Below, one piece after another: positions 35,449 through 45,939 of a DNA stretch of 64,000 bases. This DNA comes from Linnemannia elongata (taxonomy: Eukaryota; Mortierellomycota; Mortierellomycetes; Mortierellales; Mortierellaceae). Below the pieces are notes generated by a model. The model saw only the letters and a list, made by a program, of their open reading frames with translations. It had not been told where the DNA came from and did not search any database. Location: the NCBI GenBank assembly GCA_036320915.1, contig JAXBDG010000006.1, forward strand, positions 186,001-250,000. The letters are read 5' to 3'. A program made the translations under genes and the position numbers. Every line of letters starts with the position of its first letter. Position 1 is the stretch's first letter.

Positions 35449-36228
35449 AATAAATGCTTCTGCTTACAAAACATTAGATACGCCTGTAATTTCGCTCTGC
35501 TTCTTAAGTATGTCACGGCAAATGGCCATCGGTAACTCCAAAACATTAGTGCTTTCCACAACGAGTCGATCTCTTGTGTCGAGCCGTGAGGATTTTGTGT
35601 CTGGCCCAACCAAGTGGTCGATATATTTGACGTCGATGGCGGCAAGAGATAATCGTGCCGAGGACGGGCTAGAATAAGTAAAATCGCTCCAACGAAAAAT
35701 CGACATCCTGAAATGCGACCTTTTTGGTGGGAGTTCCTTGCTTACTGGCTCATTGAGAACGATTTTGGAGGATGGTCTTTTAGGTCGAACAAGTTTCTGC
35801 GGTCGAGCCTGAAGAAAAAAAGTGTTTTGCATAATGTATACCGCATTCGTACTTTGCTCAGTTCTGCGTAGTTGACTGATGAAAAAAGAATCTTTAGGAG
35901 GTTCGGCATGTGAAAACCGCGATAGAACTACTTGCATTGGGCAGCAATGTAACCTATCATTCATTGCCTCCTTTAGCTCTCTGATCATAGCGTCGCCATC
36001 AATTCCAAGTTGGGTAACATTGTGTCTATGAGGATTATTTTTTCGCTATTCAGGTAACCTCTTACATCGCTGCTGTTGAGCCTCTTGCTCTACAAGATCA
36101 TCCTGGACTTTCGACAGTTTTTGCTTCCGGTAAGCCCTGAAGGAGTTGATAATGTTGCAAGAAAGCTGGTTATCGGACGCAGCAAAGAACTCGACCCACT
36201 GCGACAGCTCCTGCGTTAGGTGGTGTCG
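35005..36228 (-). pseudogene. Decayed gene of unknown family
   Basis: Three minus-strand stretches have protein character and follow one another: about 36228-36068 (RHHLTQELSQWVEFFAASDN and on to EQEAQQQRC), about 36030-35464 (MIRELKEAMNDRLHCC, then KYIDHLVGPDTKSSRLDTRD) and 35400-35005 (TINFILDWNCLRKYLL, then TERAGLWKQGLSHPASLQLL). No splice pattern with normal introns joins them in frame, and a 46-base homopolymer separates the last two. No family is recognised; the mixture of charged helices and short hydrophobic strands suggests a globular protein. It may be a dead host gene or part of an old transposon. Confidence 0.45.
35402..35447 (+). repeat. Poly(A) run of 46 bases
   Basis: A pure A run inside the decayed unknown gene. 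It is the longest homopolymer in the window. Confidence 0.9.
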
Positions 36229-37194
36229 AAGGGAGGATATCGCTCAACGATGCCTGAAATACGACAGTGGGTTGTATTCAGCAGGTTTCCGGTTAAGATG
36301 AAGTCGGCGCCGGTTTGTCTTCCCACAATCAGTTTTTCCATCCAGCATTTGAGGCTTTATTCATTATGAAAGTCGGGTGACCTACTAGGCAGAAGGCAAG
36401 AAGAGGGGGGAGTGAGGGAGGACAGTCTCAAGAAGATCCTATTAGATGGTTCTTGCCAAGTTAGGAACAGAGTAGGGCATATGTTAGTGGGAATCAAGTG
36501 GTTTGACTCTTGAAAATGTAATACAGACATTTGTACAATTGAGATGTGAGGTAGCACCGTCCAAACAGACGCTGACCGACTTTTGAGTCGTCCAGCGTTT
36601 ATAAAGAATCCTCAAGCCATCCAATAGCAGAGCCATATAGACTACGAAGCGTTTGGCAGGATTACTGGACTGGGAGGAATGTCTGTATCTCCTAAAGCAG
36701 CCAAGCTCGGACTCTTCATTATCCTCACGCCAAAAGGATATTGCTTGCAGCAGGCGCTAACCGAGCATGCGTAGGTCGTTCAGCACTTTTAAGTCATTCA
36801 CCACTCAACCGACGAGTCGTTTGGCAAGCATACCGGTTTGAGAGGAAAGACCAAACGCCAAAAAAGGCAGCACTGAAAGTGCTTACGATCGAATACAAGG
36901 CAATAGTGAGGCGGGGATCAATGGAAGATGAGGAACGGGAAAAGTGAAGTGAAATCACGTGAAGCAGGTGTAATGAGCGAAGGCAAGGCGAGACGGTTGA
37001 TTGCCTCATTGAAAATGCCTTTTTTTTCTTTATCTGCGTTCTGCTTATTCTTGACTGATCTAACGGTCCATGTCTTCTCCTTGAGTTGGTATTCTCTTCA
37101 TAGCCCACACTGACATATAAAAAAAATATAATACATTTATGTAGAAATACACTTGAGAAAGGACAGAATAAAAAGGTGTGAGAAAGCCTCTTGT
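36229..37194. other. Intergenic stretch
   Basis: No convincing gene. Two imperfectly repeated blocks share the words ctgaccga/ctaaccga, gagtcgtyc and gcgtttggca/tcgtttggca (about 36570-36680 and 36755-36850), a sign of an old local duplication. Confidence 0.4.
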
Positions 37195-40047
37195 CTAGAT
37201 GGGACGACCAGTACCTCCGCGCATGCCCTTTTTGTTCTCTGCAACAACCGTCTTGACGTACTCATCGACTCCGCCTTCAAGGCGGTTCAGCTTGCCATTC
37301 TTGACTCGGTACACGACCCCATCCTCCTCCTGAGCTCTCAACATGCTGTCTTCATCGTCCTCGTCCTCGTCGTCCTCGTCGTCATCCTCGCAGACAGCCT
37401 TGATAAAGTAGGCGTCGTGAGAAACCAGCACAACAGCGCCTGAAAACTCCTTCAGTGCAACAATAAGACCTTGAATCGTCGCCATGTCCAGATGATTGGT
37501 AATCTCGTCTAGCAACAGCACCTGCGGTCCTCCATTGACACAGATCGCCAAAGCCACTCGCGCTTTTTGCCCTCCAGACAACGTCGACATGGGCAAAAGC
37601 GCCGTCTGACCAGCGATGCCAAATGATCCAAGATACTTGCGCGCCATCGGCTCGGACTTGTACTCATCCGGGAACGTGTCCATGAGGTATTTCATCGCCG
37701 ATTTTGAGGCTTCTCCGTCCAACTGGTTGACGTTGTGCTGTGAAAAGTACCCGATCCGGACCAGGGACGAGAACTTCTCGACAGAGCCGCTGGTCGGCAG
37801 CACCTCACCCGAGAGCAGAGACATGAGCGTGGACTTGCCGCATCCGTTGGGTCCGACGAGGGCGATTCTGGATGAGTGATGGAGAGAGAGGCTGACGTTC
37901 TGGATCACGGGCTTGGATGATGGAGTTGCACCGGGATATGCGTACGTAACATTGTTTAGCGAGAGAAGGGTCGTGGGATGGCCGCGAAGTTCCTTAGGTG
38001 CCGGCAGCGGGATTGTCACAGACGGCTCCGGAGCCTCCTTCACGACTAGGAGACCCATGTTGAAGTGAAATCCTGGGACGTACGACTGCTTGAAGCGATG
38101 GCCACTCTCTGTCTTGTTATAACCTGCTAGTCTTTCCAGTTTCTAGAAGAGGATAGTATACATGCAAGAACTGGTGAGCATCATCCCTCCACTATCATAA
38201 TAATAATAATAAGGTCTGGTAAACTACATAAACGGCCATATCACAAAACAAAAAAAGATTACCTTTTGTCGAGAAGCAATGACAGCGCCACGCTTATCAT
38301 CACCGGTCTTGTTCATGATGGATCTCTGCTTGTTGATGGTGTCTTGAGCATGTTTCCGCTTCTTTTCTAAAGCAGCACTGATCCGGTCTTTCATCTTGGC
38401 TTTATCCTCCAACTTCATCTCGTACTCGTCATAGTTACCAGGAAAGTAGTCGAGCTTATGGTCACGCAGACGGATGATCTCCTGCGAGACTGTGTTCAAG
38501 AAGTTACGATCGTGCGAAACAACCACAATTGTCTGGTTATCGCTCAGATTTTGGAGCAGGTAGTTCTGAAGCCAGATGATAGCCGGTAAATCCAAATGGC
38601 TAAACAAAAGAAACCCCGTGTTAAAGACGCGGACAAAAATAATAGCCTACCACAAAACCAAAAAAGAATGACATGAAAGGATGACTTACTTGGTCGGCTC
38701 ATCGAGCAACAGCACGTCCGGCTTAAGGAACAAGGCCTGGGCAAGAGCAATCCTCATCTTCCATCCTCCCGAGAACATCTTGATGGGCAAATCCTGGTTC
38801 GCAGGCGTAAACCCAAGACCCCTCAGCAACTCACGCACCCTAGCCTCTGCAGATTCAGCCTCGATCTGCTGTAACTTGTTGTAAACAGACTCGAGAAACT
38901 CGTGCGCCTGATTAAGAACATCCAAGGGTGGTTCAACGCCCTCAATCGGAATGGCCTCAAACGCCTCCTGAGCTGCCTTCTCCTCAGCCTCGACCACCAG
39001 CAGTTCCTCACGAGCTTCGGCTCCGCGCTTGCCGCTCCTGCGGGTCGCAAGTTTTTGCTGGGCTGCCAACCTAACCTTCATCCGCTCCCAGTCCAGCTTC
39101 TTGATACTCTTGACCAGCTGTCTCGGGTACTTGTTGATTGCCTTCTGCAACAAGTCATACTCGCTCATGAGCAGGGTCCTCTCCGTATCAGCCTTGAGCA
39201 CTGTTTCGACGACTGTCTGTTCCTCTTGTGTATCTGGGGGCAGCTGCTCGATGTACAGAGTTCTGAGGTTGAGTGGGAAACCGATCAGCTCTCCGTATCC
39301 GATGGCTTTGAGTAGAGTTGATTTCCCTGTTCCGTTGCGACCGATGAGTCCATATATGGTACCGGATTTGAACCAGAGGCGGGTATCCTGGAGCAAAGGT
39401 TGACCGCCAATGTTGATGTTGACCTGCTGGAGGTCGACCTCCTTGGATAGCGTCTCGATGGTCTCTTCGTAAAATCGCGACTGCTGTGAAAAGGCCTCGA
39501 TGAGGGCGTTCTCACCCATGAAGGCCTCTCTGCCGATCACGGATGAGGTCCCTCCTGCTCTGTTAAACACTGCAGACGAGGGCGTTCCTGGCGAGGAGGT
39601 AGTCGAGGAAGACTTTGCAGCCAGCTTTTTGGCGGCTTTGGTAAGCTTTACAGGCTTCGACTTGAATGGCTTCTTGGACTGAGAAGACGCACTGCCCGTC
39701 TTGTCGTCTGATCCACTGGAATCACTCTCAGCTTCGCCGTTCTGTTGGTCGTGGTCCTTGTCGGTGAGTGCGATCTTGGTAAGACCAGAGCTAACCTGGG
39801 AAAGAGTGTCTCCGGTCGCGTTGGTATTGGCAATGGATGTAAACTGATCCTGAAGAGAGGCATAAAAAGCTTCGAGGGCACTGTCGTCGATTCCAGCGTC
39901 GACCAGGAAGTGTTCGGTGTCATCGCGCAAGGCTGAGAGGTCTGCAAAGGACTGAGCGTCAACGATGGATGAGAGGTAGTCCTGAATGTCGGCGTCGAGC
40001 GTGAAGCCGACAGGCAGCCTTGCTATGAATGTCTTTGCACTGACCAT
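37195..40047 (-). CDS. ABC-F family ATPase, GCN20/ABCF3-like (3 exons, 880 aa)
   Basis: Exons, minus strand: 40047-38690, 38599-38263 and 38142-37195; GT-AG and in phase, the first junction falling inside DEPTNHLD. There are two ABC cassettes and no membrane spans, the ABC-F plan. Cassette 1: Walker A GRNGTGKST, signature FSGGWKMR, Walker B LLLDEPTNHLD. Cassette 2: GPNGCGKST, LSGGQKAR, LLLDEITNHLD, H-loop VSHDAYF. Between them lies the basic linker of the family (KDRISAALEKKRKHAQDTIN). ABC-F proteins act on ribosomes; GCN20 helps activate the Gcn2 kinase under amino-acid starvation. The N-terminus resembles the GCN20/ABCF3 extension in length, but a different ABC-F subfamily is possible. An odd run of 15 Asp/Glu residues (37345-37392) sits after the second H-loop. 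It is divergent from the kinase gene, 615 bp away. Confidence 0.9.
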
Positions 40048-40662
40048 CTTGAGATTAGAATGAGGGGGAATGGAAACAGAGAGTGCGAACCAATGTGGAA
40101 GACTAAAGATGGATGGGTTGCCTGCTTATCGTTATTGGGAGGTTTATAGGTATGCGTGTGTAAATATATATGTCTTATGCGCTTTCTGCAAATGTTACAA
40201 AGACCTTGATTTATATGATACACTTTTCTTAAGGGCAGGTTATAAAGCAGTCCTCCCGCAGTATTGCTGGAATGGAGCAATTGGAGACGGAGAGCAGGTT
40301 AGTTTGTTTCAATCAAGTCCAAGAAGGAGAGGGAGACAGGAGAGGGAGACAGGAGGGAGACAGGAGGGGGAATGCCCTTTGCCAACTGACACTGCGATAC
40401 GCACCTAGCCGCAGATTACCCCCACTACTCCGAATTTCCACTACTCCACAGCCCGCAGCAATAACTAGTCACATGATGCCATAAAATGTGGCTCACTCCA
40501 TCATCTCCACAGCCCGCAGTAATAAGCAGTCACATGATGCCATAAATGTGGCTCCTTTGCGCCTAGCCACTTTACCACTCTTTACCCAATTTTCTCACAA
40601 AGTCATTCTCACATTCGCCCCTTGCCATCCTCTCTCTCTCTCTCTCTCATTCATTCGGACTG
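40048..40662. promoter_or_regulatory. Shared upstream region of ABC-F and kinase genes
   Basis: 615 bp between divergent starts. It holds a GGGAGACAGGA minisatellite (about 40325-40373), two 50-bp direct repeats (40444-40494 and 40505-40554), and a CT tract (40628-40648) just before the kinase start. Confidence 0.5.
40444..40554 (+). repeat. Two 50-bp direct repeats containing TCACATGATG
   Basis: Copies at 40444-40494 and 40505-40554 share ctccacagcccgcag, gtcacatgatgccata and atgtggctc, differing at about four positions, period 61 bp. The core TCACATGA is an E-box-like palindromic site of the kind bound by bHLH factors such as Cbf1; that link is inferred. They lie 109-219 bp upstream of the kinase ATG. 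Confidence 0.75.
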
Positions 40663-41832
40663 ATGGACTTCGAAACAGAAGCTGGTATCCTGCAGTATCT
40701 GCAGTCTCACGACAAGACGCGGGGCATTGTCGCAGCCAAGAAGCTGTCCGGTGGAAATGCCAACTATGTCTATCGCGGCACCATCGGCGAGCCCAGCGCG
40801 GATCTGTTTGGCGGTCGGTCCACGGTCGTCATTAAGCACGCGGCCGGCCATTCGGCTTCCCAAAGGCAGATGGCACTCTATACCGACCGAATGGTATTTG
40901 AGCAGACCGTCCTCGGCATTGTGGCCGATGCCAGTGACAACAAGAACAACAACAGCAAGGAGGACGAGCACATTGAGACGGCCAACGTCAAGGTGCCACG
41001 CGTGCTTTATTGGGATCATGAGAACAATGTTGTGATCCAGGAGGATGCCGGTATGACATCGACGCACCTCAAGGGGTTCATCTCGTCTCTCGCCCAGCCA
41101 CCAAGCCCGAGACTGGCCAAGGAGATTGGCAGTTCGCTCGGCGAGTTCATTGCGCGTCTGCATCTCTACGGCTTTCGCCATCGATCGGAGCTCTACCCGA
41201 GCAAGATGGCCAACACTGAGGCTCTGAGTCTGTCGCGTCTGATTCTCTATGATCAGTTCCCAAAGGCAGCGAGCAAGTACATGGAGGATCAGCCGCAGTT
41301 CGACCGGGATGTGATCGACCTGGCGTCCAAGTGGGGCGGCGACCGACTGATGAACGAGCCTGAAACACTTGCCCACGGTGATTTCTGGCCAGGCAACTTC
41401 CTCGTCGACAGCGCAACAGGAGAAGGAAATGAGATCACAATCAAGAGCATCTATATTGTGGACTGGGAAATGAGCCGATACGGGCCTGCAACGATGGATC
41501 TTGGTCAGTTCATAGCCGAGGCCTTTTCCCTCAACAAGTACCGCCACCCGTGCGAAGAGCTAATGACCTCCTTCCTCGAGGCATATTGCAAGATCTATGG
41601 CGATCGGTTGACGACCACGGATCTCAAGACCGCTGTCATTCACTGCGGAGCCCATCTGATGTCGTGGACACCTTACACGGGCTGGTTCAAAGAAGACGAT
41701 GACCACGATGCCAAGTCAAAAGAAATCACGCTGATCGGCGCCGAGTTCGTCAAGCACGCCTGGATTGAGGACTGGGCTTGGGTCCGCCAGGAAACTGCCT
41801 TCCGCGTCATGGTCGACCATTTGAAGCTTTGA
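40663..41832 (+). CDS. APH/choline-kinase-superfamily small-molecule kinase (389 aa)
   Basis: The protein is intronless and cytosolic (no signal peptide). It has the protein-kinase-like fold seen in aminoglycoside phosphotransferases: a nucleotide-binding N-lobe with GGNANYVYR (30-38) and Lys58 in VVIKHA, Brenner's motif HGDFWPGN (238-245) with catalytic Asp240 and Asn245, and the metal-binding IVDWE (265-269). The lengths and the QEDAG block (126-130) resemble methylthioribose kinases and fungal APH-domain proteins. It should transfer phosphate from ATP to a small hydroxylated metabolite; the substrate is unknown, and nothing in the neighbourhood points to a pathway. The start is the first ATG, after a CT-rich leader. 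Confidence 0.85.
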   Translation: MDFETEAGILQYLQSHDKTRGIVAAKKLSGGNANYVYRGTIGEPSADLFGGRSTVVIKHAAGHSASQRQMALYTDRMVFEQTVLGIVADASDNKNNNSKEDEHIETANVKVPRVLYWDHENNVVIQEDAGMTSTHLKGFISSLAQPPSPRLAKEIGSSLGEFIARLHLYGFRHRSELYPSKMANTEALSLSRLILYDQFPKAASKYMEDQPQFDRDVIDLASKWGGDRLMNEPETLAHGDFWPGNFLVDSATGEGNEITIKSIYIVDWEMSRYGPATMDLGQFIAEAFSLNKYRHPCEELMTSFLEAYCKIYGDRLTTTDLKTAVIHCGAHLMSWTPYTGWFKEDDDHDAKSKEITLIGAEFVKHAWIEDWAWVRQETAFRVMVDHLKL

Positions 41833-42145
41833 TCCAATCCTCACTGTAGAATTATAAAATTATGTTTTGATTGCTCTTTGTACATGGGTGACAAGTAAAA
41901 GTAATGAATATTATACAAGGCTGCACCATCGATTTTATGCATCAGCATCATCCTCGTCGTTCTTTTCTTCCCGGAATAGTGGGTTGGTTCTTGCTTTGCC
42001 CTCTTCTTTTTTATCCTCCTTCCCTCTACGTCCTCACGCGCTAAAAAACCCTTAAAAACAACTATTGACACATAACCTTGTGACTCTTCTGCAGATTGAT
42101 GAAATCAGCAATGTGTCTTCCAGTTGTGGTCTTCCTGTCAGCAAC
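41833..42145. other. Flank between kinase and hAT genes
   Basis: 313 bp; contains the kinase 3' flank (AT-rich around 41850) and a possible acceptor (TTCTGCAG at 42088-42095) that may belong to an earlier exon of the hAT gene. No terminal inverted repeat was found here. Confidence 0.35.
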
Positions 42146-44346
42146 ATGGACATTGAAAGTGTAGGGAGTGACATTGCCAGCCAAAAGAAAGGCGTTCGCA
42201 CCTGGGGGTGGGCCATCAAGAACAAGTGGGCAGAGCGTGCTAAGTCTTCGAAAAGTAACGGTGTGATCGTGCGCTGTCTTTATCCTGGCTGCAAGCAGAC
42301 ATACGCCACAAGTTCAATGACCACTTCTGGAATCAACAATCATTTGGGCAAAGTTCATCGCATCACTCGGGATAGTGGCGTAAACGATGGAAGCCACTCC
42401 AGAGGTGGACCGTTGGATGTACTACTCCGTTCTTCCACACAACCAAGAGCCTTTGACCCAACCAGTTTCAATGACTTGTTGGTCCGTTTCATTGTTACAA
42501 CAAAGCAGCCATTCTCCATTGTCAGGAGTCCAGCCTTTCAAGAACTTTTGAACCACGCTAAGATGGCTAATGAGCCTCAGGTCAGACTCCCTTCAGATGA
42601 CACAATGGCAACAAAGGTGAAAGTGTCTCTGCTTATTGAATTATATTCTAGCCCATTAAAACGCCTCTATCACAACCCTTCTAACCAGATTAATTTAAAT
42701 TAGACCAAGCGCAAATACTTTGAGATGGAAGAACAAGTGATTGCAATGTTCGCTGACGTGCACAAAGTGTCCTTGACGGCTGACGGTTGGACAAGTCCAT
42801 TTCAAGACGACTTCTTGGGTGTAACGGCACACTGGATTGACAGTAATTGGACGCAGAGAGAGTTGGTGATCGGATTCGAGCCAATGCAGGGTGCCAATAG
42901 TGGTGAAAACCTTGCTGAGGCTTTGGTGACAGTTCTCGAACGATTCCGTCTCGGCGAAAAACTCCAAAGCATCACTACCGACAATGCATCTAATATGACT
43001 AAGATGATGCGAGATCTTGTACAGCATCCAAAGGCAATTGACTGGTATGTTGTTCAGTGGGATATATATCGTAATTGAACCAATGTGCATAATAGGGCTT
43101 TGGTTTTTAACTTCCATCTTTTCTCATTTTAATAAGGAAACTCGGAGGCAACGTATATCATGTGCCATGCCTTGGCCATATCATAAACCTGGCGGTTCAA
43201 GCAATGCTAGGTCCTGGTGGTTTGAATGATCAGCCGCCTGAGAATGAAAATCTCTACCCCAATGACGATGAGGATGAGGAGGACGCCGAGATTAAGGTCG
43301 CCAAGCTAACTACGCTGAAGAAATTGAGGATGGGCATCATCAAAGTCAGGTACAATGGATTGATCTACTTTTTTTTGGTCGTCTTTATTGAAATTTTAGA
43401 ACTCTACTAACCATATATTACTTACTTACTGTACAGGTCGTCGCCACAAAGGATCCAAAAGTGTGCCCGTATTTGCGACATTGTGAAATGCCCAAAGCTT
43501 GCACTGATAAGGGATGTCCGCACGCGATGGAACTCAACGTTCTCCATGGTGGATCGAGCCCTCGATCTCAAGGATGCCTATCAGTCCATATGTCAGAACA
43601 AGCCAACACTTGCGGCATACACCTTGGAGGAGGATGAATGGTCCTATCTGGAAAGGCTCCGCGTTTTGCTTAGCCAGTTTGTCACCATGACAAAGACCGT
43701 ATCGTCTAGCGTAGGCTACCCGACTATAAACAGGGCAATGTCAGTATACAATACCATGATCGACACGCTGGAAGAGTTCATTGAGCAGGAGGCCGATCCC
43801 TCACTAAAGCAAGCCGCCATTCATGGAAAACAAAAGCTTTTGGGCTATTACTCGAAAACGGATTCCACACCAGTATATGCGGTGGCGACAGCAATGGATC
43901 CAAGGATGCGGTTCGATTGGTGGGGCGCCAATGATTGGGGCGAATATATCAAACTCAGCAAGGACATGGTTACGGATATCTGGAATCACCATTACAAAGG
44001 AAAAGAAGGACCAATCGAACTGGATGTCGACACAGAACGTCAGTTGAAGATGTTCGGGATCAAGAAGAAAGCAGGCGAGCTTGACGAGTATGTCCATGAA
44101 GGAAGTATGCTGGTATCCTGCAAGAATGAGCCTCCTGAGTTGATGTATTGGCGGGCTCAGACGGAACGATGGCCCAATCTATCAAGGATGGCACGCGATT
44201 ATCTCGCCATTACCGTAACATCGACCCCAGCAGAGCGATGCTTCTCCCAGGCTAAGTAAGCTCTGCCACCTGAAAGGAATAGCCTTGCTCCATCAAGCAT
44301 TCGACAGCTGGTTATTTTGAACTCTTGGTTCAAAGAGATACCTTAA
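42146..44346 (+). CDS. hAT-superfamily transposase with late in-frame stop (4 exons)
   Basis: Exons 42146-42616, 42704-43044, 43137-43349 and 43437-44259; GT-AG and in phase, 615 aa to the first stop. A BED-type zinc finger (CLYPGCKQTY, then NNHLGKVH) is near residue 50-80. Catalytic-core landmarks follow: LTADGWTS (Asp184), TTDNASNM (Asp250), PCLGHIINLAVQ, RTRWNST, and the C-terminal dimerisation block ARDYLAITVTSTPAERCFSQ. After SQAK the frame hits TAA (44257-44259) but then continues 28 residues more (LPPERNSLAPSSIRQLVILN and on to FKEIP) to a second TAA at 44346, as hAT C-termini normally do. So one nonsense change cuts the dimerisation domain. Terminal inverted repeats and an 8-bp TSD were not found, so the element may be degraded or the gene domesticated. 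The start may lie in an unseen upstream exon. Confidence 0.85.
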
Positions 44347-44429
44347 ACTATATAGAGTTTACTTTTTCATTTCTACAATATATATTTTTTACTTCATATA
44401 CCATTCAATGCAACTTGTTGAGATCAATC

Positions 44430-44762
44430 GATCTCTAATCAAATCGAATCACTCGATTCACTCGAACCATTCGAACCATTCGAACCATTCGAACCATTCG
44501 AACCATTCGAACCGTATTCGAATCGAATCACTCGAACCATTCGAACCGTATTCGAATCGAATCACTCGGATCACTCGAACCATTCGAATCAAATGATCAA
44601 ATGGTCTGAATACAATTCGATTGACCAGAAATTAAGGGCACCTCTCGAAGCATTCGAATCATTCGAACCATTCGAATCGAAGCGAATCCACCCTATCTCA
44701 AATTCGATTCAAATTCATTCGAATTGAATCGAACTCGAATTATTCGATTCGATTAGGAGTCC
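44430..44762. mobile_element. MITE-like TTCGAA-repeat element, second copy (about 333 bp)
   Basis: The right 120 bp match the element at 31061-31273 (attaagggcacctctcgaagcattcg and the end gattcgattaggagtcc followed by TA). The left part is an expanded array of cgaaccatt and attcgaatcga units. The left end (gatctctaatcaaatcg) is diverged and lacks a clear TA, so the element is degenerate on that side. The right end abuts a 28S rDNA piece at 44768. Confidence 0.6.
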
Positions 44763-44767
44763 TAATC

Positions 44768-45151
44768 AAAAGCAACGTCGCTATGAACGCCTGGCTGCCA
44801 CAAGCCAGTTACATTTCGTTAGACAGCCGTTAACCGAGTCTTGAAAGAAAAAAAGAGAATGTAAAACAACAGCTACATAAACCAACCCAGTCATGACCAA
44901 CCCGACGATCCAGGTATAAGTTAAACCGCCCTTAACTTAAACGCCCGAAAGAAAGAGAAAGAGATGTTGTTCTTTCGAACAAATCTATAGAACAATGGGC
45001 TTAATCTCAGCAGATCGTAGGAACAAAGCTACTCTACTGCTTACAATACCCCGTTCAATTAAAGTCGTCTGCAATGGATTTATCTCTTCCAATATTTGAA
45101 ATTAACATTAGCAGGAGCCTCACAAAGCCTTTCCGCTCTGCAAGACAACCC
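44768..45151 (-). repeat. Rearranged 28S rDNA-derived unit
   Basis: On the minus strand: 45151-44978 is the last ~174 nt of 28S (nearly identical to 5090-5272), then about 165 bp of spacer-like sequence (44977-44811) with a pyrimidine tract and gttaagggcggttt, then 44810-44768, which is AACTGGCTTGTGGC... of domain V again. So a 3' end is followed by a new start at the same 28S position where the copies at 4701 and 1762 begin, like the junction of two tandem units. Confidence 0.75.
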
Positions 45152-45176
45152 CAAAAACGACGACACTGGTTGCTTC

Positions 45177-45302
45177 ATCACCTCTCTCGCCAGGATCATC
45201 ACCTTTTTTACCAGTAGCATCACCTCTCTCGCCAGGAGCATCACTTCTCTCGCCAGGAGCAACATCTGCCCTGTCAGGAACAGCATCATCTCTCGTCATC
45301 CG
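45177..45302 (+). repeat. 21-bp minisatellite (about 6 units)
   Basis: Units of 21 bp with consensus catcacctctctcgccagga, about six copies, the outer ones diverged. Because 21 is a multiple of three, all frames stay periodic through it. Confidence 0.75.
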
Positions 45303-45307
45303 CATCA

Positions 45308-45688
45308 CGCCTGCCATATTCAAACTACCATGCATCCACTTTCGCCGTCACCGTCCTCACAAAGTCTGGCTCATCGAAACAGGTCACTGTCACGCAGATT
45401 GATGATGTTTACCCTTGTCCTTTCTGCAGCGTTGTATTCAAGACCAAAGGAGGATGCCGCAAACACCTGAACACCTTGACCTGTGCCCCTGAAGAGCAAG
45501 ACAACGACGAGCCTGGCCAACAACCACCAGTCATCGCCATGCCGAGCTACCAGTCTCTCCCAGTCCCAATAACGGCCGACTCAACACCCCAGTTGCGAGA
45601 GTACAATGATGCGGTCCTGTTCAGCTGCAACCAGACACATGCCTCTGACGCGGAGAAGCAACGGACACTGCCACGTTTTGGCCCCTAG
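45308..45688 (+). pseudogene. Fragment of a zinc-finger reading frame, interrupted host locus
   Basis: The frame, open upstream through the minisatellite, encodes VYPCPFCSVVFKTKGGCRKH followed by LNTLTC: a C-x2-C...H-x5-C zinc-finger-like motif at about 45409-45482, then a Pro/Gln-rich tail ending at TAG 45686-45688. Twenty bases later lies the LINE insertion. No start, no splice sites and no family can be assigned. It may be the end of a small gene or the remains of one. Confidence 0.35.
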
Positions 45689-45939
45689 TTGCCAGGTTTT
45701 CTCCATGAACACATTCCAGCTCTTTTTTTTTTTTTTGGAACGTCAAAGTTTTAATCCGAAAACGGAAGTCTAAGTGTAGCTCATGCGAGCACGGTATTCT
45801 ACGTCGTTATAGCAAAGCAGAATAGATAAAGTGTACTGCGCAAAACCGAGGAAACACAATCCGTAATCTGCGCCAGGCGCACCTGCGCATACCTCCGGAT
45901 GACCCTTGCTGCCCTTCGGGGGCGGTTCAAGGGGTAAGA

